Part shown: positions 39,501 through 49,186 of the stretch, piece after piece
Position numbering within the stretch: the first letter of the stretch is position 1
Layout of the letters: every line of letters begins with the position of its first letter
Origin: Acinetobacter sp. A2
GTDB lineage: Bacteria; Pseudomonadota; Gammaproteobacteria; Pseudomonadales; Moraxellaceae
Assembly: GCF_012371325.1 (NCBI RefSeq)
Contig: NZ_JAAZQX010000016.1
Span: 1-63,574 of the forward strand
Direction of reading: 5' to 3'
Length of the DNA stretch: 63,574 nt
The notes under the pieces: model-generated
Told to the model about the DNA's origin: nothing
What the model saw: the letters and a program-made list of their open reading frames with translations, nothing else
Database searches by the model: none
Position numbers and translations under genes: made by a program

Positions 39501-40114
39501 ATATATGGATAAGCATTTTTGAGTAATATTGGCTGAGCTTTGGCATTAGGATGAATTAAGTCTTTTTGCATCAACAGTTTATTTCCTGCAACACCCTCTA
39601 AGAAAAACGGCAGTAGTTTGATTTTATACTGCTGACTGACCACTTTATAGTTGTTTTCAAAAGCCTTGCCATAGGCTGTGCCATAGTTTGGTGGCATCTT
39701 CATGCCAAAAATCACCACTTTTGCCTTAGCTTTTTGGCTGTGCTGAATCAGACTGGCTAAATTTTTTTGAATCATTTGTGGTGGCTGTCCACGCAAGCCA
39801 TCATTACCGCCTAACTCAATCACCACAACGTCTGGACGATGGGTCTGCAGCAATTTAGGCAGGCGAGCCAAAGCGCCACTGGTGGTTTCGCCACTGACAC
39901 TTGCATTGACCACTTTATGCTGTTTCGGATACTGTTGGTCTAAACGTTTTTGCAATAAGTGAACCCAACCTTGTTGTGGTTGTATGCCGTAACCTGCACT
40001 TAAACTGTCGCCCACAATCATAATGGTTTTTGCAGACAGCGTGAGCGGACTTAAGCATAGCCCAAGTAGTAGCACACGAGAAAGAACACGACTGTTTAGA
40101 TTGCGATTTTGCAT
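39485..40114 (-). CDS. tesA: Arylesterase / acyl-CoA thioesterase I-like (GDSL/SGNH family)
   Basis: Periplasmic SGNH hydrolase, 209 aa, related to E. coli TesA. From the ATG at 40114 the first ~28 residues form a signal peptide (MQNRNLNSRVLSRVLLLG..., cleavage near TLSAK). SGNH blocks: GDSLSAGYGI (Ser), the glycine in VSGETTSGALAR, GGNDGLRG (Asn), and DLIHPNAKAQ near the end (Asp/His). An in-frame extension upstream to 40219 would bury the signal peptide and overlap the ybbA start. It is divergent from ybbA with only 12 bp between start codons, the same tesA/ybbA/ybbP arrangement as in E. coli. Confidence 0.9.
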   Translation of the reverse strand: MQNRNLNSRVLSRVLLLGLCLSPLTLSAKTIMIVGDSLSAGYGIQPQQGWVHLLQKRLDQQYPKQHKVVNASVSGETTSGALARLPKLLQTHRPDVVVIELGGNDGLRGQPPQMIQKNLASLIQHSQKAKAKVVIFGMKMPPNYGTAYGKAFENNYKVVSQQYKIKLLPFFLEGVAGNKLLMQKDLIHPNAKAQPILLKNAYPYIKGAL

Positions 40115-40126
40115 AATGGGAAACGT

Positions 40127-40849
40127 ATGACTCAAAATACCGAAGAATCTAATATCATGCCACAAACCATCATTTCTGCCCAAAATTTGACACAAAAGAT
40201 ACAACTTGCACAAAAACAATTGACCATTTTTGAGAATTTAAACCTTGATATTCAGGCAGGCGAACAAGTGGCCATTACAGGTCGTTCAGGTTCAGGAAAA
40301 TCAACCTTATTGGGTATTTTGGCAACATTAGATCAGGCCAGCAGTGGAAAATTGGTGGTGTGTGGCGAGTCGATTGCTGAGTTAAATGAAGAACAACGTG
40401 CACTTGTGCGTTTAAAGCATATTGGTTTTGTGTTCCAGTCATTTCAGTTATTGCCGCATTTGACAGCATTGGAAAATGTGATGTTGCCGCTACGTTTGCA
40501 GGAAAAATTTAAATATGCAGAAGCCGAACAAAAAGCCCTCAACTTGCTTAAACGTGTGGGTTTAGAACGACAGGCACAGCAAACACCGAAAGTACTCTCG
40601 GGTGGAGAGCAGCAACGTGTTGCCATTGCGCGTGCTTTAATTCGTGAACCCAAAATCATTTTTGCTGATGAACCAACTGGCAACCTTGATGGTGAAACTG
40701 CAACTGAAATTGAACAATTGTTATTTGAGTTGAACCGTGAATTGGGCACCACTTTGGTTTTGGTGACGCATGACCCTAAACTTGCTGCACAATGTCAGCG
40801 TCACTATGCCTTGATAGATGGTCAATTAATTGACCAGTCGGGAGGATGA
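40127..40849 (+). CDS. ybbA: ABC transporter ATP-binding protein YbbA
   Basis: A 240-aa ATPase of the LolD/MacB-type family partnering the YbbP permease. Walker A is GRSGSGKSTLLGIL near residue 47, the signature LSGGEQQRVAIARAL near 151, and Walker B IIFADEPTGNLDG near 172. The ATG at 40127 has GGGA six bases before it; an upstream TTG at 40109 overlaps the tesA start. The stop is one base from the ybbP ATG. YbbA-YbbP is thought to be an export or lipid-related machine; its substrate is not established. Confidence 0.92.
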   Translation: MTQNTEESNIMPQTIISAQNLTQKIQLAQKQLTIFENLNLDIQAGEQVAITGRSGSGKSTLLGILATLDQASSGKLVVCGESIAELNEEQRALVRLKHIGFVFQSFQLLPHLTALENVMLPLRLQEKFKYAEAEQKALNLLKRVGLERQAQQTPKVLSGGEQQRVAIARALIREPKIIFADEPTGNLDGETATEIEQLLFELNRELGTTLVLVTHDPKLAAQCQRHYALIDGQLIDQSGG

Positions 40850-40850
40850 A

Positions 40851-43340
40851 ATGAATGCGCTGTTTCATCCTTTACTCAAGCAAAGCTTTAAAAGCAGCGG
40901 TGTGTATTTACTGATTATTGCACTGACTTTAGCTATTAGTGCGACGACTGCTTTAAAATTTAGTAATGAACAAATTCAAAATGCGGTGGCTTTACAGGCT
41001 GCTGAAATGTTGGCGGGTGATTTAGTCCTGAGTGACAATGAACCGATTGCACAAGACTGGCAAGATCAGGCCACAGCACAACGCTTACAACAATCGCATG
41101 TAACTGTTTTTAGTTCGATGGCACATACCCAAGACCAATTTGTGATGGTGAATGTAAAAGCCATTGATTCGAGCTTTCCGTTACGTGGTGAGTTAAGGGT
41201 GAGTCCTGCATCGGGCAAAATTCAGTCGGGTGAAATTTGGCTAAGTCAGCGCGCTATGGATTTGCTACAGGTCAAATTGGGTGAAACTGTAAATATTGCC
41301 GATGCTAGTTTTATCATCACTGCAAAAATTGAACATGACTCCAATCAGGAATTGGGCTTTTCAGGTTTTTCACCTACAGTAATTATTACACAGGCAGATG
41401 TGGCACGTACCAATGCAATACAAGTGGGTAGTCGTATTGATTACCGTTTGTTATTGGCAGGTGCAGCCCAAGATACCCAGCGGTTTGAACAGTATTTTAA
41501 AGCACATTCAGAACAAGCAGATCAGAACGAGCAGATTGAAAATACTGCTCAAAATATGGAAGAACCGAGCAGCTTAAGATTGCGTAATGCCAGTGAAGGC
41601 AACACCCGTTTAATGCGTCCAATTGCCAATTTAGATACCTTTTTGCAATTGGCCAATATCCTCACTATTTTACTGTGCGGCATTGCAATTGGTTTGACTA
41701 GTCAGCGCTATGTGCAACAAAATCAGGATCATATAGCCTTGTTACGTTGTATTGGTGCGAGTAAAAAGCAAATTTTAACAGCATATCTAGCTTTGCTTGG
41801 TTTGGTCTTACTTATTGCAATAGGTATTGGTAGCGGCTTGGGCATCGCTTTGGGTTATACTTTGCTGCAATTGATGTTGCAACTGATTCCACATTTACAG
41901 ATTCAATTTTCTGCTTTGGCGATGTTGCTAGGACCATTGCCGATTGCCATGCTAACCAGTGCCGTCGTGCTGTTTGGTTTTGTTTTACCAAATTTACTGC
42001 AATTACTGAATACTGCACCAATACGGGTGATTCGTCAGCAAGACAAAAATATGCGTGCATGGTGGTGGATGCTGCTTACAGGCACACTCAGCCTGATTGT
42101 ATTCTGTGTGGTGCTGACCGAGAGTTTATTGCTGAGCGCATGGGTGATTGGGGCAATTATTGGTTTGTGTATCCTGTTATATGCAGTGGTATGGGGAGTG
42201 TTAAAACTGCTGCGTAGTAGTAAGGGCAAAATAGCGGCTTATATTCGTGCACCTGCGACAACAGCATTTCAAATTACTGCATTGGCATTAGGACTCAGCT
42301 TGATTACGGTACTAGCGGTGTTACGTACCGATTTGCTCGATCGCTGGCAGCAACAGTTACCTGAAGGCACCCCAAATCAGTTTGTTTACGGTTTACCGCC
42401 TTTTGATATGCCTGAGCTAAAACAACAATTAGAGCAGCATCAATGGCACAGTACACCATTGTATCCAAATGTGCGTGGGCGTTTGGTCGCCAAAAATGAT
42501 CAACCTTTTGCCGAAGCATTAATTCAACAGAGCAATACCTTAAGACGTGAACTGAACTTGACCCAATCAGACAGCTATCCTGCCGACAATATCATTGTAG
42601 ACGGGCAGGCAGATTTCAGTGCTGTCGGACAGGTGTCGGTCGAGGCCAATACTGCAGCAGAACTTGGCATCCAAATTGGTGATCAGCTCAGTTTTAATTT
42701 GCCTGAAGGTATCCTACAAGCCAAAGTCATTAATCTGCGCACGGTGGAATGGGAAAGTTTTAGCCCTAACTTTTTCTTTATTTTTTCACCACATAGCATG
42801 GATGAAAATGCAGGTAGTTATTTGGGCAGCTTTTATGTGCCCGAGGCCGATAAGCCTAAACTGATTCAATTGATTCAGCAGTTTGCCAATACAGTTTTTA
42901 TTGATGTCAGTTTAATTTTGGATGAAATCAAACGTATTGTGAATGTGTTGGTACAGATCATCACGATTTTAGCAATTTTGGTGAGTGTGTCCGGGCTGTT
43001 GGTTCTGGTGGCTTGCTTAAATTTACTGATGGATGAACGCAAACGCGAAGTTGCTTTGCTACGTTCTTTTGGTAGTTCTAAACAAAAACTGAAACGTATG
43101 CTGAGTTTGGAAATTGGCTTTATGGGCTTTATTGCGGGAATTGTAGCGTGTTTATTTGCCGAAGTGATTAGTGCCGTTGCCAGTTACCGTATGGATTTAA
43201 TGCTACAACCACACTGGGAAATCTGGCTAATTTTACCTGTATTTATGACTGTGCTTTGTGCTGTGATTGGACGCTATCGTTTAAGTTATTTATGTGATAT
43301 TCCACCACTGCAAAGTTTGAGGGAGATGAATCAGTCCTGA
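40851..43340 (+). CDS. ybbP: ABC transporter permease YbbP (FtsX-like)
   Basis: An 829-aa inner-membrane protein. A membrane helix near residues 13-35 is followed by a large extracytoplasmic domain (~40-250), then a bundle of hydrophobic segments at ~260-500 with an FtsX-type permease domain, a second extracytoplasmic domain (~500-680) and a second FtsX domain (~690-815). The ATG at 40851 follows GGGAGGA, one base after the ybbA stop; an earlier in-frame TTG at 40830 is ignored. The length fits E. coli YbbP (about 804 aa). Ends within a terminator hairpin. Confidence 0.92.
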   Translation: MNALFHPLLKQSFKSSGVYLLIIALTLAISATTALKFSNEQIQNAVALQAAEMLAGDLVLSDNEPIAQDWQDQATAQRLQQSHVTVFSSMAHTQDQFVMVNVKAIDSSFPLRGELRVSPASGKIQSGEIWLSQRAMDLLQVKLGETVNIADASFIITAKIEHDSNQELGFSGFSPTVIITQADVARTNAIQVGSRIDYRLLLAGAAQDTQRFEQYFKAHSEQADQNEQIENTAQNMEEPSSLRLRNASEGNTRLMRPIANLDTFLQLANILTILLCGIAIGLTSQRYVQQNQDHIALLRCIGASKKQILTAYLALLGLVLLIAIGIGSGLGIALGYTLLQLMLQLIPHLQIQFSALAMLLGPLPIAMLTSAVVLFGFVLPNLLQLLNTAPIRVIRQQDKNMRAWWWMLLTGTLSLIVFCVVLTESLLLSAWVIGAIIGLCILLYAVVWGVLKLLRSSKGKIAAYIRAPATTAFQITALALGLSLITVLAVLRTDLLDRWQQQLPEGTPNQFVYGLPPFDMPELKQQLEQHQWHSTPLYPNVRGRLVAKNDQPFAEALIQQSNTLRRELNLTQSDSYPADNIIVDGQADFSAVGQVSVEANTAAELGIQIGDQLSFNLPEGILQAKVINLRTVEWESFSPNFFFIFSPHSMDENAGSYLGSFYVPEADKPKLIQLIQQFANTVFIDVSLILDEIKRIVNVLVQIITILAILVSVSGLLVLVACLNLLMDERKREVALLRSFGSSKQKLKRMLSLEIGFMGFIAGIVACLFAEVISAVASYRMDLMLQPHWEIWLILPVFMTVLCAVIGRYRLSYLCDIPPLQSLREMNQS

Positions 43341-43353
43341 TTCATCTCTTATT
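43323..43353 (+). terminator. Terminator hairpin overlapping the ybbP stop codon
   Basis: A near-perfect palindrome: arms GAGATGAATCA (43323-43333) and TGATTCATCTC (43338-43348) around a GTCC loop. The TGA stop is part of the second arm. A modest T-rich tail (TTATTT) follows. Confidence 0.7.
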
Positions 43354-43377
43354 TGCCATTTCAGATTGCAATGTCGC

Positions 43378-44199
43378 TTATGTTGAACCTAAGCTGCGCT
43401 GCATCATGCTAAGCAACTCTTGCCAAAGTGGTTGAAGCGGGTCAATCAATTGTTGGCAATACCAATAAAAGACAGCACAAGCCACGAAGGCAATCAACAT
43501 GCCAAATACTGTAAAGAATGTATTCTGTTGAGTACGTTGCCCCATGTGCCAAAGCAATGCCATTGCTGCGCCCATGAGCATGCCACCAATATGGGCAGCA
43601 TTATTAATGCCGCTAATCATAAAGCCCATGCCTAAGTTCAGTGCCATCACGATGACCAAAGTTTTACGATCTAGCAAAAACTTTTGCCGTGGTAATTTTG
43701 GCAGTAAAGCGAATATAGTGAGTGCTGCTCCAAGCCCCATGACTGCACCAGAAGCACCTGCACCTACGCTAGGTAAAAGTTTAGGATTGGCAACACCTTG
43801 TTCAAGCAGGGTGTAACTGTCTTGAATACTGACATAGCCACTGAGCAGACTACCCATCAGCCCTGCGCAGAGATATAAAACTACGAAATAGGCACGCCCA
43901 AATAACTGTTCGCTGACGCTGCCAAAAATATACAACGCCCACATGTTTAACATTAAATGTACTAAACCAAAATGAAAAAACATACTGCTGAACAGGCGAA
44001 TGGGTTCCGCCAAAAAGGTTAAAGGTGCATAATCAGCACCCCAGCGTATTGCATCTTGCGGGCTTGGATTGCTAATGTTCATACCGTTGAACACTTGCCA
44101 TGCAAACAAAGCCACATTGACTGCAATCAGCAGTGCGGTAAACCACCACAAATGAATTTCAGGTTTATGCCGTACAGCAATCGGGGGATGTTGGGACAT
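43378..44199 (-). CDS. Rhomboid-family intramembrane serine protease (second copy)
   Basis: A 273-aa membrane protein with about seven hydrophobic segments. Conserved features: HLMLNMWALYIFGS near residue 80 (HxxxN), the catalytic serine in GAGASGAVMGLG near 146, and the catalytic histidine in NNAAHIGGMLMGAA near 200. It is longer than the first rhomboid and differs in sequence, so the two are not a recent duplication. The N-terminus up to residue 16 is cytoplasmic. Convergent with ybbP and divergent from mtgA. Confidence 0.88.
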   Translation of the reverse strand: MSQHPPIAVRHKPEIHLWWFTALLIAVNVALFAWQVFNGMNISNPSPQDAIRWGADYAPLTFLAEPIRLFSSMFFHFGLVHLMLNMWALYIFGSVSEQLFGRAYFVVLYLCAGLMGSLLSGYVSIQDSYTLLEQGVANPKLLPSVGAGASGAVMGLGAALTIFALLPKLPRQKFLLDRKTLVIVMALNLGMGFMISGINNAAHIGGMLMGAAMALLWHMGQRTQQNTFFTVFGMLIAFVACAVFYWYCQQLIDPLQPLWQELLSMMQRSLGST

Positions 44200-44270
44200 A
44201 GGCTTAAATAGGCTGTCAATAATTCTAAGCTTAACACGAAAAAATCACGCTTCAGGAGCAATGCACTGAC

Positions 44271-44945
44271 ATGAAAGCTTTTTTGATACGAACTTTGTTA
44301 ATTCTTGTCAGCGTGGTGCTTTTGGTTCAATTATGGATTTTTACCAGCTTGGCATGGTGGCGTACACAGCCAGTGCAATCGACCATGATGATGCGCTTGG
44401 ATTATTGGGCTGAACCAAGTAAACCGATCAAACACGAATGGCGTGACTATGACCAGCTCAGTGATAATTTAAAACGTGCTGTGGTGACTGCAGAAGATGG
44501 TAAGTTTATGCAGCATCATGGCTTTGACTGGGAAGGTATTCAGACTGCATTAGAGCGCAACAAAGACGAAGGTAAAGTTGTTGCGGGTGGATCGACTATT
44601 TCGCAGCAGTTGTCTAAAAATTTATTTTTATACAACAAGCGCTCTTTTTTGCGTAAAGGGCAAGAAGTGGTAGCCACTTGGATGATGGAACGTATGTGGT
44701 CAAAGCAGCGAATTTTGGAAGTTTATTTAAATTCGGTAGAATTTGGCGATAATATTTATGGTGCTGAAGCTGCGGCACAGCATTATTTTGGAAAAAGTGC
44801 CAAAAGTTTAAGTCGTGATCAGGCAATTTTCTTGGCGGCTATTTTAACCAATCCTAAATATTTTCAGGAACACCGAAATGCAGGTGCGCTAAAAGCCCGC
44901 AAACGTATGGTACAACGCTATATGCGCTATGCGGAAATTCCTTAA
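44271..44945 (+). CDS. mtgA: Monofunctional biosynthetic peptidoglycan transglycosylase
   Basis: Membrane-anchored glycosyltransferase (GT51) that polymerises lipid II into glycan strands. A signal-anchor helix covers residues ~5-27. The catalytic glutamate is in [16 protein letters not shown] near 71; [15 protein letters not shown] near 106 and [18 protein letters not shown] near 149 are the other family blocks. It is 224 aa with no transpeptidase domain, hence monofunctional. Ribosome site AGGAG. Own terminator. Confidence 0.94.
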   Translation: MKAFLIRTLLILVSVVLLVQLWIFTSLAWWRTQPVQSTMMMRLDYWAEPSKPIKHEWRDYDQLSDNLKRAVVTAEDGKFMQHHGFDWEGIQTALERNKDEGKVVAGGSTISQQLSKNLFLYNKRSFLRKGQEVVATWMMERMWSKQRILEVYLNSVEFGDNIYGAEAAAQHYFGKSAKSLSRDQAIFLAAILTNPKYFQEHRNAGALKARKRMVQRYMRYAEIP

Positions 44946-44984
44946 ACAGCTCACCATTCAAATATAAATTGTGAAAATATCTAT

Positions 44985-45010
44985 AAAGCCTAATTTTTTA
45001 GGCTTTTTTT
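44985..45010 (+). terminator. Intrinsic terminator of mtgA
   Basis: AAAGCCTAA / TTAGGCTTT stem (44985-44993, 44998-45006) with TTTT loop and a T-run tail. Confidence 0.88.
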
Positions 45011-45078
45011 ATGAAAATGTCACAAAATTGAAGCATACTTGTAGCAATGCCAAACATTTTATAAAAGCATAGGTGGGT

Positions 45079-47160
45079 ATGAATACGGCAACTGGCGCGA
45101 CTCCTGCGCAAACAGAATATACATATAATGATCGCTACATTAACCGCGAACTTTCTATTTTAGACTTCCATTTGCGTGTGCTTGAGCAAGCTGTAGATCC
45201 ATTGCATCCATTATTGGAGCGCATGAACTTCCTGTTGATTTTTTCGCGCAACCTAGATGAATTCTTTGAAATTCGTGTAGCTGGGGTCATGGAACAATTG
45301 GATTTGGGCAATGAAAGCCGTAGTCCAGATGGTTTAACACCAAAGCAGGTGTTAGATCAAATTTCTAAAACCGCACATGCTGCCATTGAGCACCAGTACC
45401 GTATTTTAAATCAGGAAATTTTGCCAAAATTACGTGAAGAAGATATTTGTTTCTTGCGTCGTGGTGAGTTAACCCCAGCACAATCGGCTTGGGTGAAAAA
45501 ATATTTCCAAGAACAAGTTGCGCCTGTACTGACTCCAATTAGCCTAGACCCAGCCCACCCATTCCCACGTTTGGTCAATAAAAGCCTGAACTTTATTGTG
45601 ACGCTTGAAGGGAAAGATGCGTTTGGTCGTCAAATTGATTTAGCGGTTGTGCCTGCGCCACGTTCATTACCACGTGTTGTACGCTTGCCAGATGAACTTA
45701 CAGGCGGTAAAGAGCATCACGTGATGCTTTCTGCGATCATTCATGAACATGTGTCAGACTTGTTCCCGGGCATGACAGCAACAGGTTGCTATCAGTTCCG
45801 TGTGACACGTAATGCAGATTTGGCTTTAAATGAAGATGTTGAAGACTTGGCCAAAGCTTTAAAAGGTGAATTGAACTCACGTCGTTTTGGTCGTGCGGTG
45901 CGTTTGGAAGTCACACACAACTGCCCGAAACCAATTTACGAATACTTGCTGAATGAATTCGATCTTGAAGAAGAGCAACTCTATAAGGTCGATGGCCCAG
46001 TGAATTTGGCACGTTTACTGTCTAATTTTAAACGCCCACATTTACGTTATGATTCACATACACCTGCCATTCCAAAGGTGCTAAAAAAGTCTGAAAATAT
46101 TTTTTCAGCAATGCAAAAACAGGACATCCTGCTACATCATCCGTTTGAATCTTTTGCACCAGTGATTAACTTGCTGCGTGAAGCCGCACGTGACCCTCAA
46201 GTACTAGCGATCAAACAAACCTTATACCGTAGTGGAGCAGACTCAGAAATTGTGCAAGTCCTTGCAGAAGCTGCACGTAATGGTAAAGAGGTTACTGCGG
46301 TGATTGAGTTACGTGCACGTTTTGATGAAGAATCTAACATTGCCGTGGCCAATGTACTCCAAGAAGCGGGTGCTGTTGTGGTATATGGCATTGTGGGCTA
46401 TAAGACTCACGCCAAAATGATTTTGGTGGTGCGCCGTGAAAACAACAAATTGGTGCGTTATGTGCATTTAGGCACAGGTAACTACCATGCAGGCAATGCG
46501 CGTATCTATACAGACTATGGCTTACTGACCACAGACAAAGAGCTGTGTGAAGATGTGCATCGTATTTTCCAAGAGCTGACAGGCATGGGCAAAATGGCAA
46601 AACTGAAAAAGTTATTGCACGCACCATTTACCCTGCATGCACAATTGGTCAATTATATTGATGAAGAAATTGCCAACGCCAAAGCGGGCAAACCTGCACA
46701 GATTATTGTGAAAGTGAATGCATTGACCGAAATGCAACTGATCAATAAGTTATACGAAGCGTCTCAGGCGGGTGTGCAGATTGATTTAATTATTCGTTCA
46801 ATTTGCTGTTTGCGTCCAGGTTTACCAGGGCTTTCTGAAAATATTCGTGTGCGTTCAATTGTGGGGCGCTTCCTTGAACATACCCGTGTATATTATTTCT
46901 CAAATAATGGTAATCCACGTATTTATTGCTCAAGTGCGGACTGGATGGATCGCAACCTCTTTAACCGTGTCGAAGCATGTTTCCCGATAGAAGATCCTGC
47001 ATTGAAAAAGCGTATTTATGAACAAGGTTTGCTGACCTATATGCAGGATAATCAACAGGCATGGTTATTACAAGGCGATGGTACTTGGGTGCGTGCTCAA
47101 CCTGCAGAAGGTGAAACGCCTCACAATGCGCAGCGCTTACTCACTGACAGTATTGTTTAA
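45079..47160 (+). CDS. ppk1: Polyphosphate kinase 1
   Basis: Reversibly makes polyphosphate from ATP. It is 693 aa from the ATG at 45079, which follows AGGTGGG; a GTG two codons upstream is possible. Domains: N ([18 protein letters not shown], start of the family), head, and two PLD-like catalytic domains. The phosphorylated histidine is in [12 protein letters not shown] near 443, with [14 protein letters not shown] close by and the second His region [15 protein letters not shown] near 619. The usual partner ppx is not adjacent. The phosphate transporter pit is in the same window but 12 kb away. Confidence 0.95.
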   Translation: MNTATGATPAQTEYTYNDRYINRELSILDFHLRVLEQAVDPLHPLLERMNFLLIFSRNLDEFFEIRVAGVMEQLDLGNESRSPDGLTPKQVLDQISKTAHAAIEHQYRILNQEILPKLREEDICFLRRGELTPAQSAWVKKYFQEQVAPVLTPISLDPAHPFPRLVNKSLNFIVTLEGKDAFGRQIDLAVVPAPRSLPRVVRLPDELTGGKEHHVMLSAIIHEHVSDLFPGMTATGCYQFRVTRNADLALNEDVEDLAKALKGELNSRRFGRAVRLEVTHNCPKPIYEYLLNEFDLEEEQLYKVDGPVNLARLLSNFKRPHLRYDSHTPAIPKVLKKSENIFSAMQKQDILLHHPFESFAPVINLLREAARDPQVLAIKQTLYRSGADSEIVQVLAEAARNGKEVTAVIELRARFDEESNIAVANVLQEAGAVVVYGIVGYKTHAKMILVVRRENNKLVRYVHLGTGNYHAGNARIYTDYGLLTTDKELCEDVHRIFQELTGMGKMAKLKKLLHAPFTLHAQLVNYIDEEIANAKAGKPAQIIVKVNALTEMQLINKLYEASQAGVQIDLIIRSICCLRPGLPGLSENIRVRSIVGRFLEHTRVYYFSNNGNPRIYCSSADWMDRNLFNRVEACFPIEDPALKKRIYEQGLLTYMQDNQQAWLLQGDGTWVRAQPAEGETPHNAQRLLTDSIV

Positions 47161-47185
47161 TTCAAAACTTTAAATCAAAATCTGT

Positions 47186-47217
47186 AAAAAGAGCGATGTT
47201 GAACATCGCTCTTTTTT
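47186..47217. terminator. Bidirectional terminator between ppk1 and the response-regulator-like gene
   Basis: AAAAAGAGCGATGT / ACATCGCTCTTTTTT stem with a 3-nt loop between convergent genes. Confidence 0.92.
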
Positions 47218-47273
47218 GATCTGAAATTATTTTTATTGGCTCTAGTAAATTGATCTACATTTCAAATATAAGT

Positions 47274-47909
47274 TTAAGCAAAACAGCAAGTGGCATCATC
47301 CACGTTCATGATTTTACGATAAATGCTTTTGACGTAACCATGCACTAATTGTTCTGAGGCATTTAAATTTTCTGCCACTTGTTGTGAGGGCATACCCTGA
47401 CCAGAAAGCGCTAAAATATCATGCTCAGTTTTAGACAGTGCTAGGGAATGACCCAGAGAAATGATGTGCTGTTCGCATGCTAAGATTTCATTTGCAAGGG
47501 TGCGATCAAGCGGAGAGCCGCCCCGTAAGATGGTACGAATCTGCATTTGCATTTCTGCAAAACTCTGATCACAAAAGACATAGGCAGAAATACCTAAGTG
47601 AATCGCCTGTAACAATTGTTTGGGCATATTCGAGGGTAATACGGCAACCACTAATGTGTCTTTACGAAAGTGTTTTAAGTTTTGAATAAACTCAATATCT
47701 GCTTTTGACCAATCTTGCAGATTAATAAACACAATATTGGGTAAGTGATGCTGCACCATGAGAGTTGCATGCTGTAAAGAAGTACTGCTTAACAGTAATT
47801 CTTCTGGGTAGCCAAAATTCATTAAAATATCGCTTAAGTCGTTTAACTGCTCGACGGAATGATCAATCAGTAAAACAGGCACAGGCAAAATCAGATCTCT
47901 ATGAATCAT
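47274..47909 (-). CDS. LuxR-type regulator with degenerate receiver domain
   Basis: A 211-aa two-domain protein: a receiver-like N-terminal part (~1-115) and a LuxR/FixJ-type helix-turn-helix C-terminal part (~145-205, LSKTEHDILALSGQGMPSQQ then VAENLNASEQLVHGYVKSIY). The receiver lacks key residues. The acidic pair at the end of strand 1 is reduced to one aspartate (LLIDHS), and the position of the phospho-acceptor on strand 3 reads IVFINLQDW with Asn instead of Asp. So it probably works without phosphorylation. Start chosen at 47909 because AGGAG precedes it; a start at 47933 would add eight residues. No kinase is adjacent. Target genes unknown. Confidence 0.75.
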   Translation of the reverse strand: MIHRDLILPVPVLLIDHSVEQLNDLSDILMNFGYPEELLLSSTSLQHATLMVQHHLPNIVFINLQDWSKADIEFIQNLKHFRKDTLVVAVLPSNMPKQLLQAIHLGISAYVFCDQSFAEMQMQIRTILRGGSPLDRTLANEILACEQHIISLGHSLALSKTEHDILALSGQGMPSQQVAENLNASEQLVHGYVKSIYRKIMNVDDATCCFA

Positions 47910-48267
47910 TGCAAGTACTCCTGTTTTGCTCAATGAAAAAATCTTGATTCTTAATTAACGCTATTTTGCAAAATATTAGGGAGTCTGAATATCCTTGAAT
48001 ATAGTGATTTTTAGCAAAAAAGGTAAATATAAATAATTGTTGTTGCGTATGTTTTTCTAAATATTGTAATTATGTGAGTTGTGTAACAATAATAGGATTC
48101 CTTTTAAAGATTTGCACCTAAATATGCAAAAATCAATAAAACAGCAATTTTTTATTTTATTTATATTTTTAAATCACTTAAATCCATAAAAAGGATTGGT
48201 GTTTGATAGGTATTATAACGAAGAATAAAAAAGGAGCCGTTTAGGCTCCTTGATTACAACAGCATTT
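47910..48267. other. Intergenic region between oxyR and the response-regulator-like gene
   Basis: About 358 bp, very AT-rich, between two minus-strand genes. It contains the oxyR-side terminator at 48226-48251 and should hold the promoter of the 47274-47909 gene. I see no ORF or RNA gene. Confidence 0.6.
48226..48251 (-). terminator. Intrinsic terminator of the rubA-rubB-estB-oxyR run
   Basis: AAGGAGCC / GGCTCCTT stem (48231-48238, 48244-48251) with a 5-nt loop; on the minus strand it is followed by a T6 run. Confidence 0.85.
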
Positions 48268-49173
48268 TTATATTGTAGTTTGAGTGATCTTTTGTAAAAT
48301 TTGTAGCAAAACGTCAAACTCACTGTGTAACGGTGTGCTTTTACGTGTTACCAAAGCTAAAGTACGGCTTGGTGCGGCTTCAATGCTTTTGATTTGTAAA
48401 TCTGGATTCGATTTAATCATGGCATTATGAATTGCAATTTCAGGTAATAGGGTAAAACCTAAATTTGCAGATACCATTTCAACCAAGGTTGGTAAAGAGC
48501 TGGCTTTTAAACGGTGATCATTTTTGCGCTCACCAATTGGGCAGGCACTTAAAGTGTGGTCACGTAAGCAATGGCCTTCTTCAAGCAACATGAGGCGTGA
48601 TAAATCCAGATCATCTAAAGAATTGGCCTGAGCTGATTTTTGGTCACCCTTGTGATAAACCAAGAATAAGTCTTCTTTCGAAATTTCAGCGACTTTTAAA
48701 CCACGCGTATCGAATGGTAGTGCTAACACCACCATATCTAAATTGCCATGTTCCAGTTTTTCGACAATTTTCTCGCTTTGAGCTTCGTGCAAATGTAGCT
48801 GAATTTTAGGCAGTTGTTTATGCACTTCATCTAACAACTGCGCCAAAATAAACGGAGCAATGGTTGGAATTACACCGAGGTGTAAATCACCCGTGAGGGG
48901 TTCACTCATTTCACGGCTTAAACGCATTAAGTCCTGTGCATCTGCGAGCAGAACACGGGCGCGTGCTACGACTTGTTCACCCAATGGGGTTAAACGTACA
49001 TTCTGTCGATCACGTTCAACTAAAACGCCGCCAAGAAGGCGCTCTAGTTCCATGATCCCGCCCGACAAAGTCGACTGAGTTACAAAAGAACGGCGAGCCG
49101 CTTCTGTGAAATGTAACGTTTCAGACAGTGTAACGAGGTATGACAGCTGTCTTAAAGATGGTAATGCAGCCAT
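48268..49173 (-). CDS. oxyR: Hydrogen-peroxide-sensing LysR regulator OxyR
   Basis: Redox-sensing transcription factor, 301 aa. The N-terminal winged HTH (SLRQLSYLVTLSETLHFTEA, about residues 6-25 onward) is LysR-type. In the sensor domain the two redox cysteines are seen in GHCLRDHTLSACPIGE near residue 199-208, spaced as Cys199/Cys208 of E. coli OxyR. The C-terminal LGFTLLPEIAI is also OxyR-like. It lies 13 bp after estB and ends in a terminator; being last in a run with rubredoxin genes is the arrangement described in Acinetobacter ADP1. Confidence 0.95.
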   Translation of the reverse strand: MAALPSLRQLSYLVTLSETLHFTEAARRSFVTQSTLSGGIMELERLLGGVLVERDRQNVRLTPLGEQVVARARVLLADAQDLMRLSREMSEPLTGDLHLGVIPTIAPFILAQLLDEVHKQLPKIQLHLHEAQSEKIVEKLEHGNLDMVVLALPFDTRGLKVAEISKEDLFLVYHKGDQKSAQANSLDDLDLSRLMLLEEGHCLRDHTLSACPIGERKNDHRLKASSLPTLVEMVSANLGFTLLPEIAIHNAMIKSNPDLQIKSIEAAPSRTLALVTRKSTPLHSEFDVLLQILQKITQTTI

Positions 49174-49186
49174 AGTGTCCTAATGA

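Noticed and set aside
36437..44199. A defence or secretion island formed by rhomboids, hydrolases and ABC exporter
   Set aside because: The genes are separate transcription units with their own terminators, and each has ordinary core-genome relatives; nothing joins them into one system.
45011..45078. Pho box at the ppk1 promoter
   Set aside because: ATGTCAC is present near 45016 but the second half-site at the required spacing (TTGAAGC) does not match.
9900..48020. Shared 16-mer AATATAGTGATTTTTA near 9911 and 47999
   Set aside because: About one such match is expected by chance in 63 kb of AT-rich sequence; no flanking similarity.
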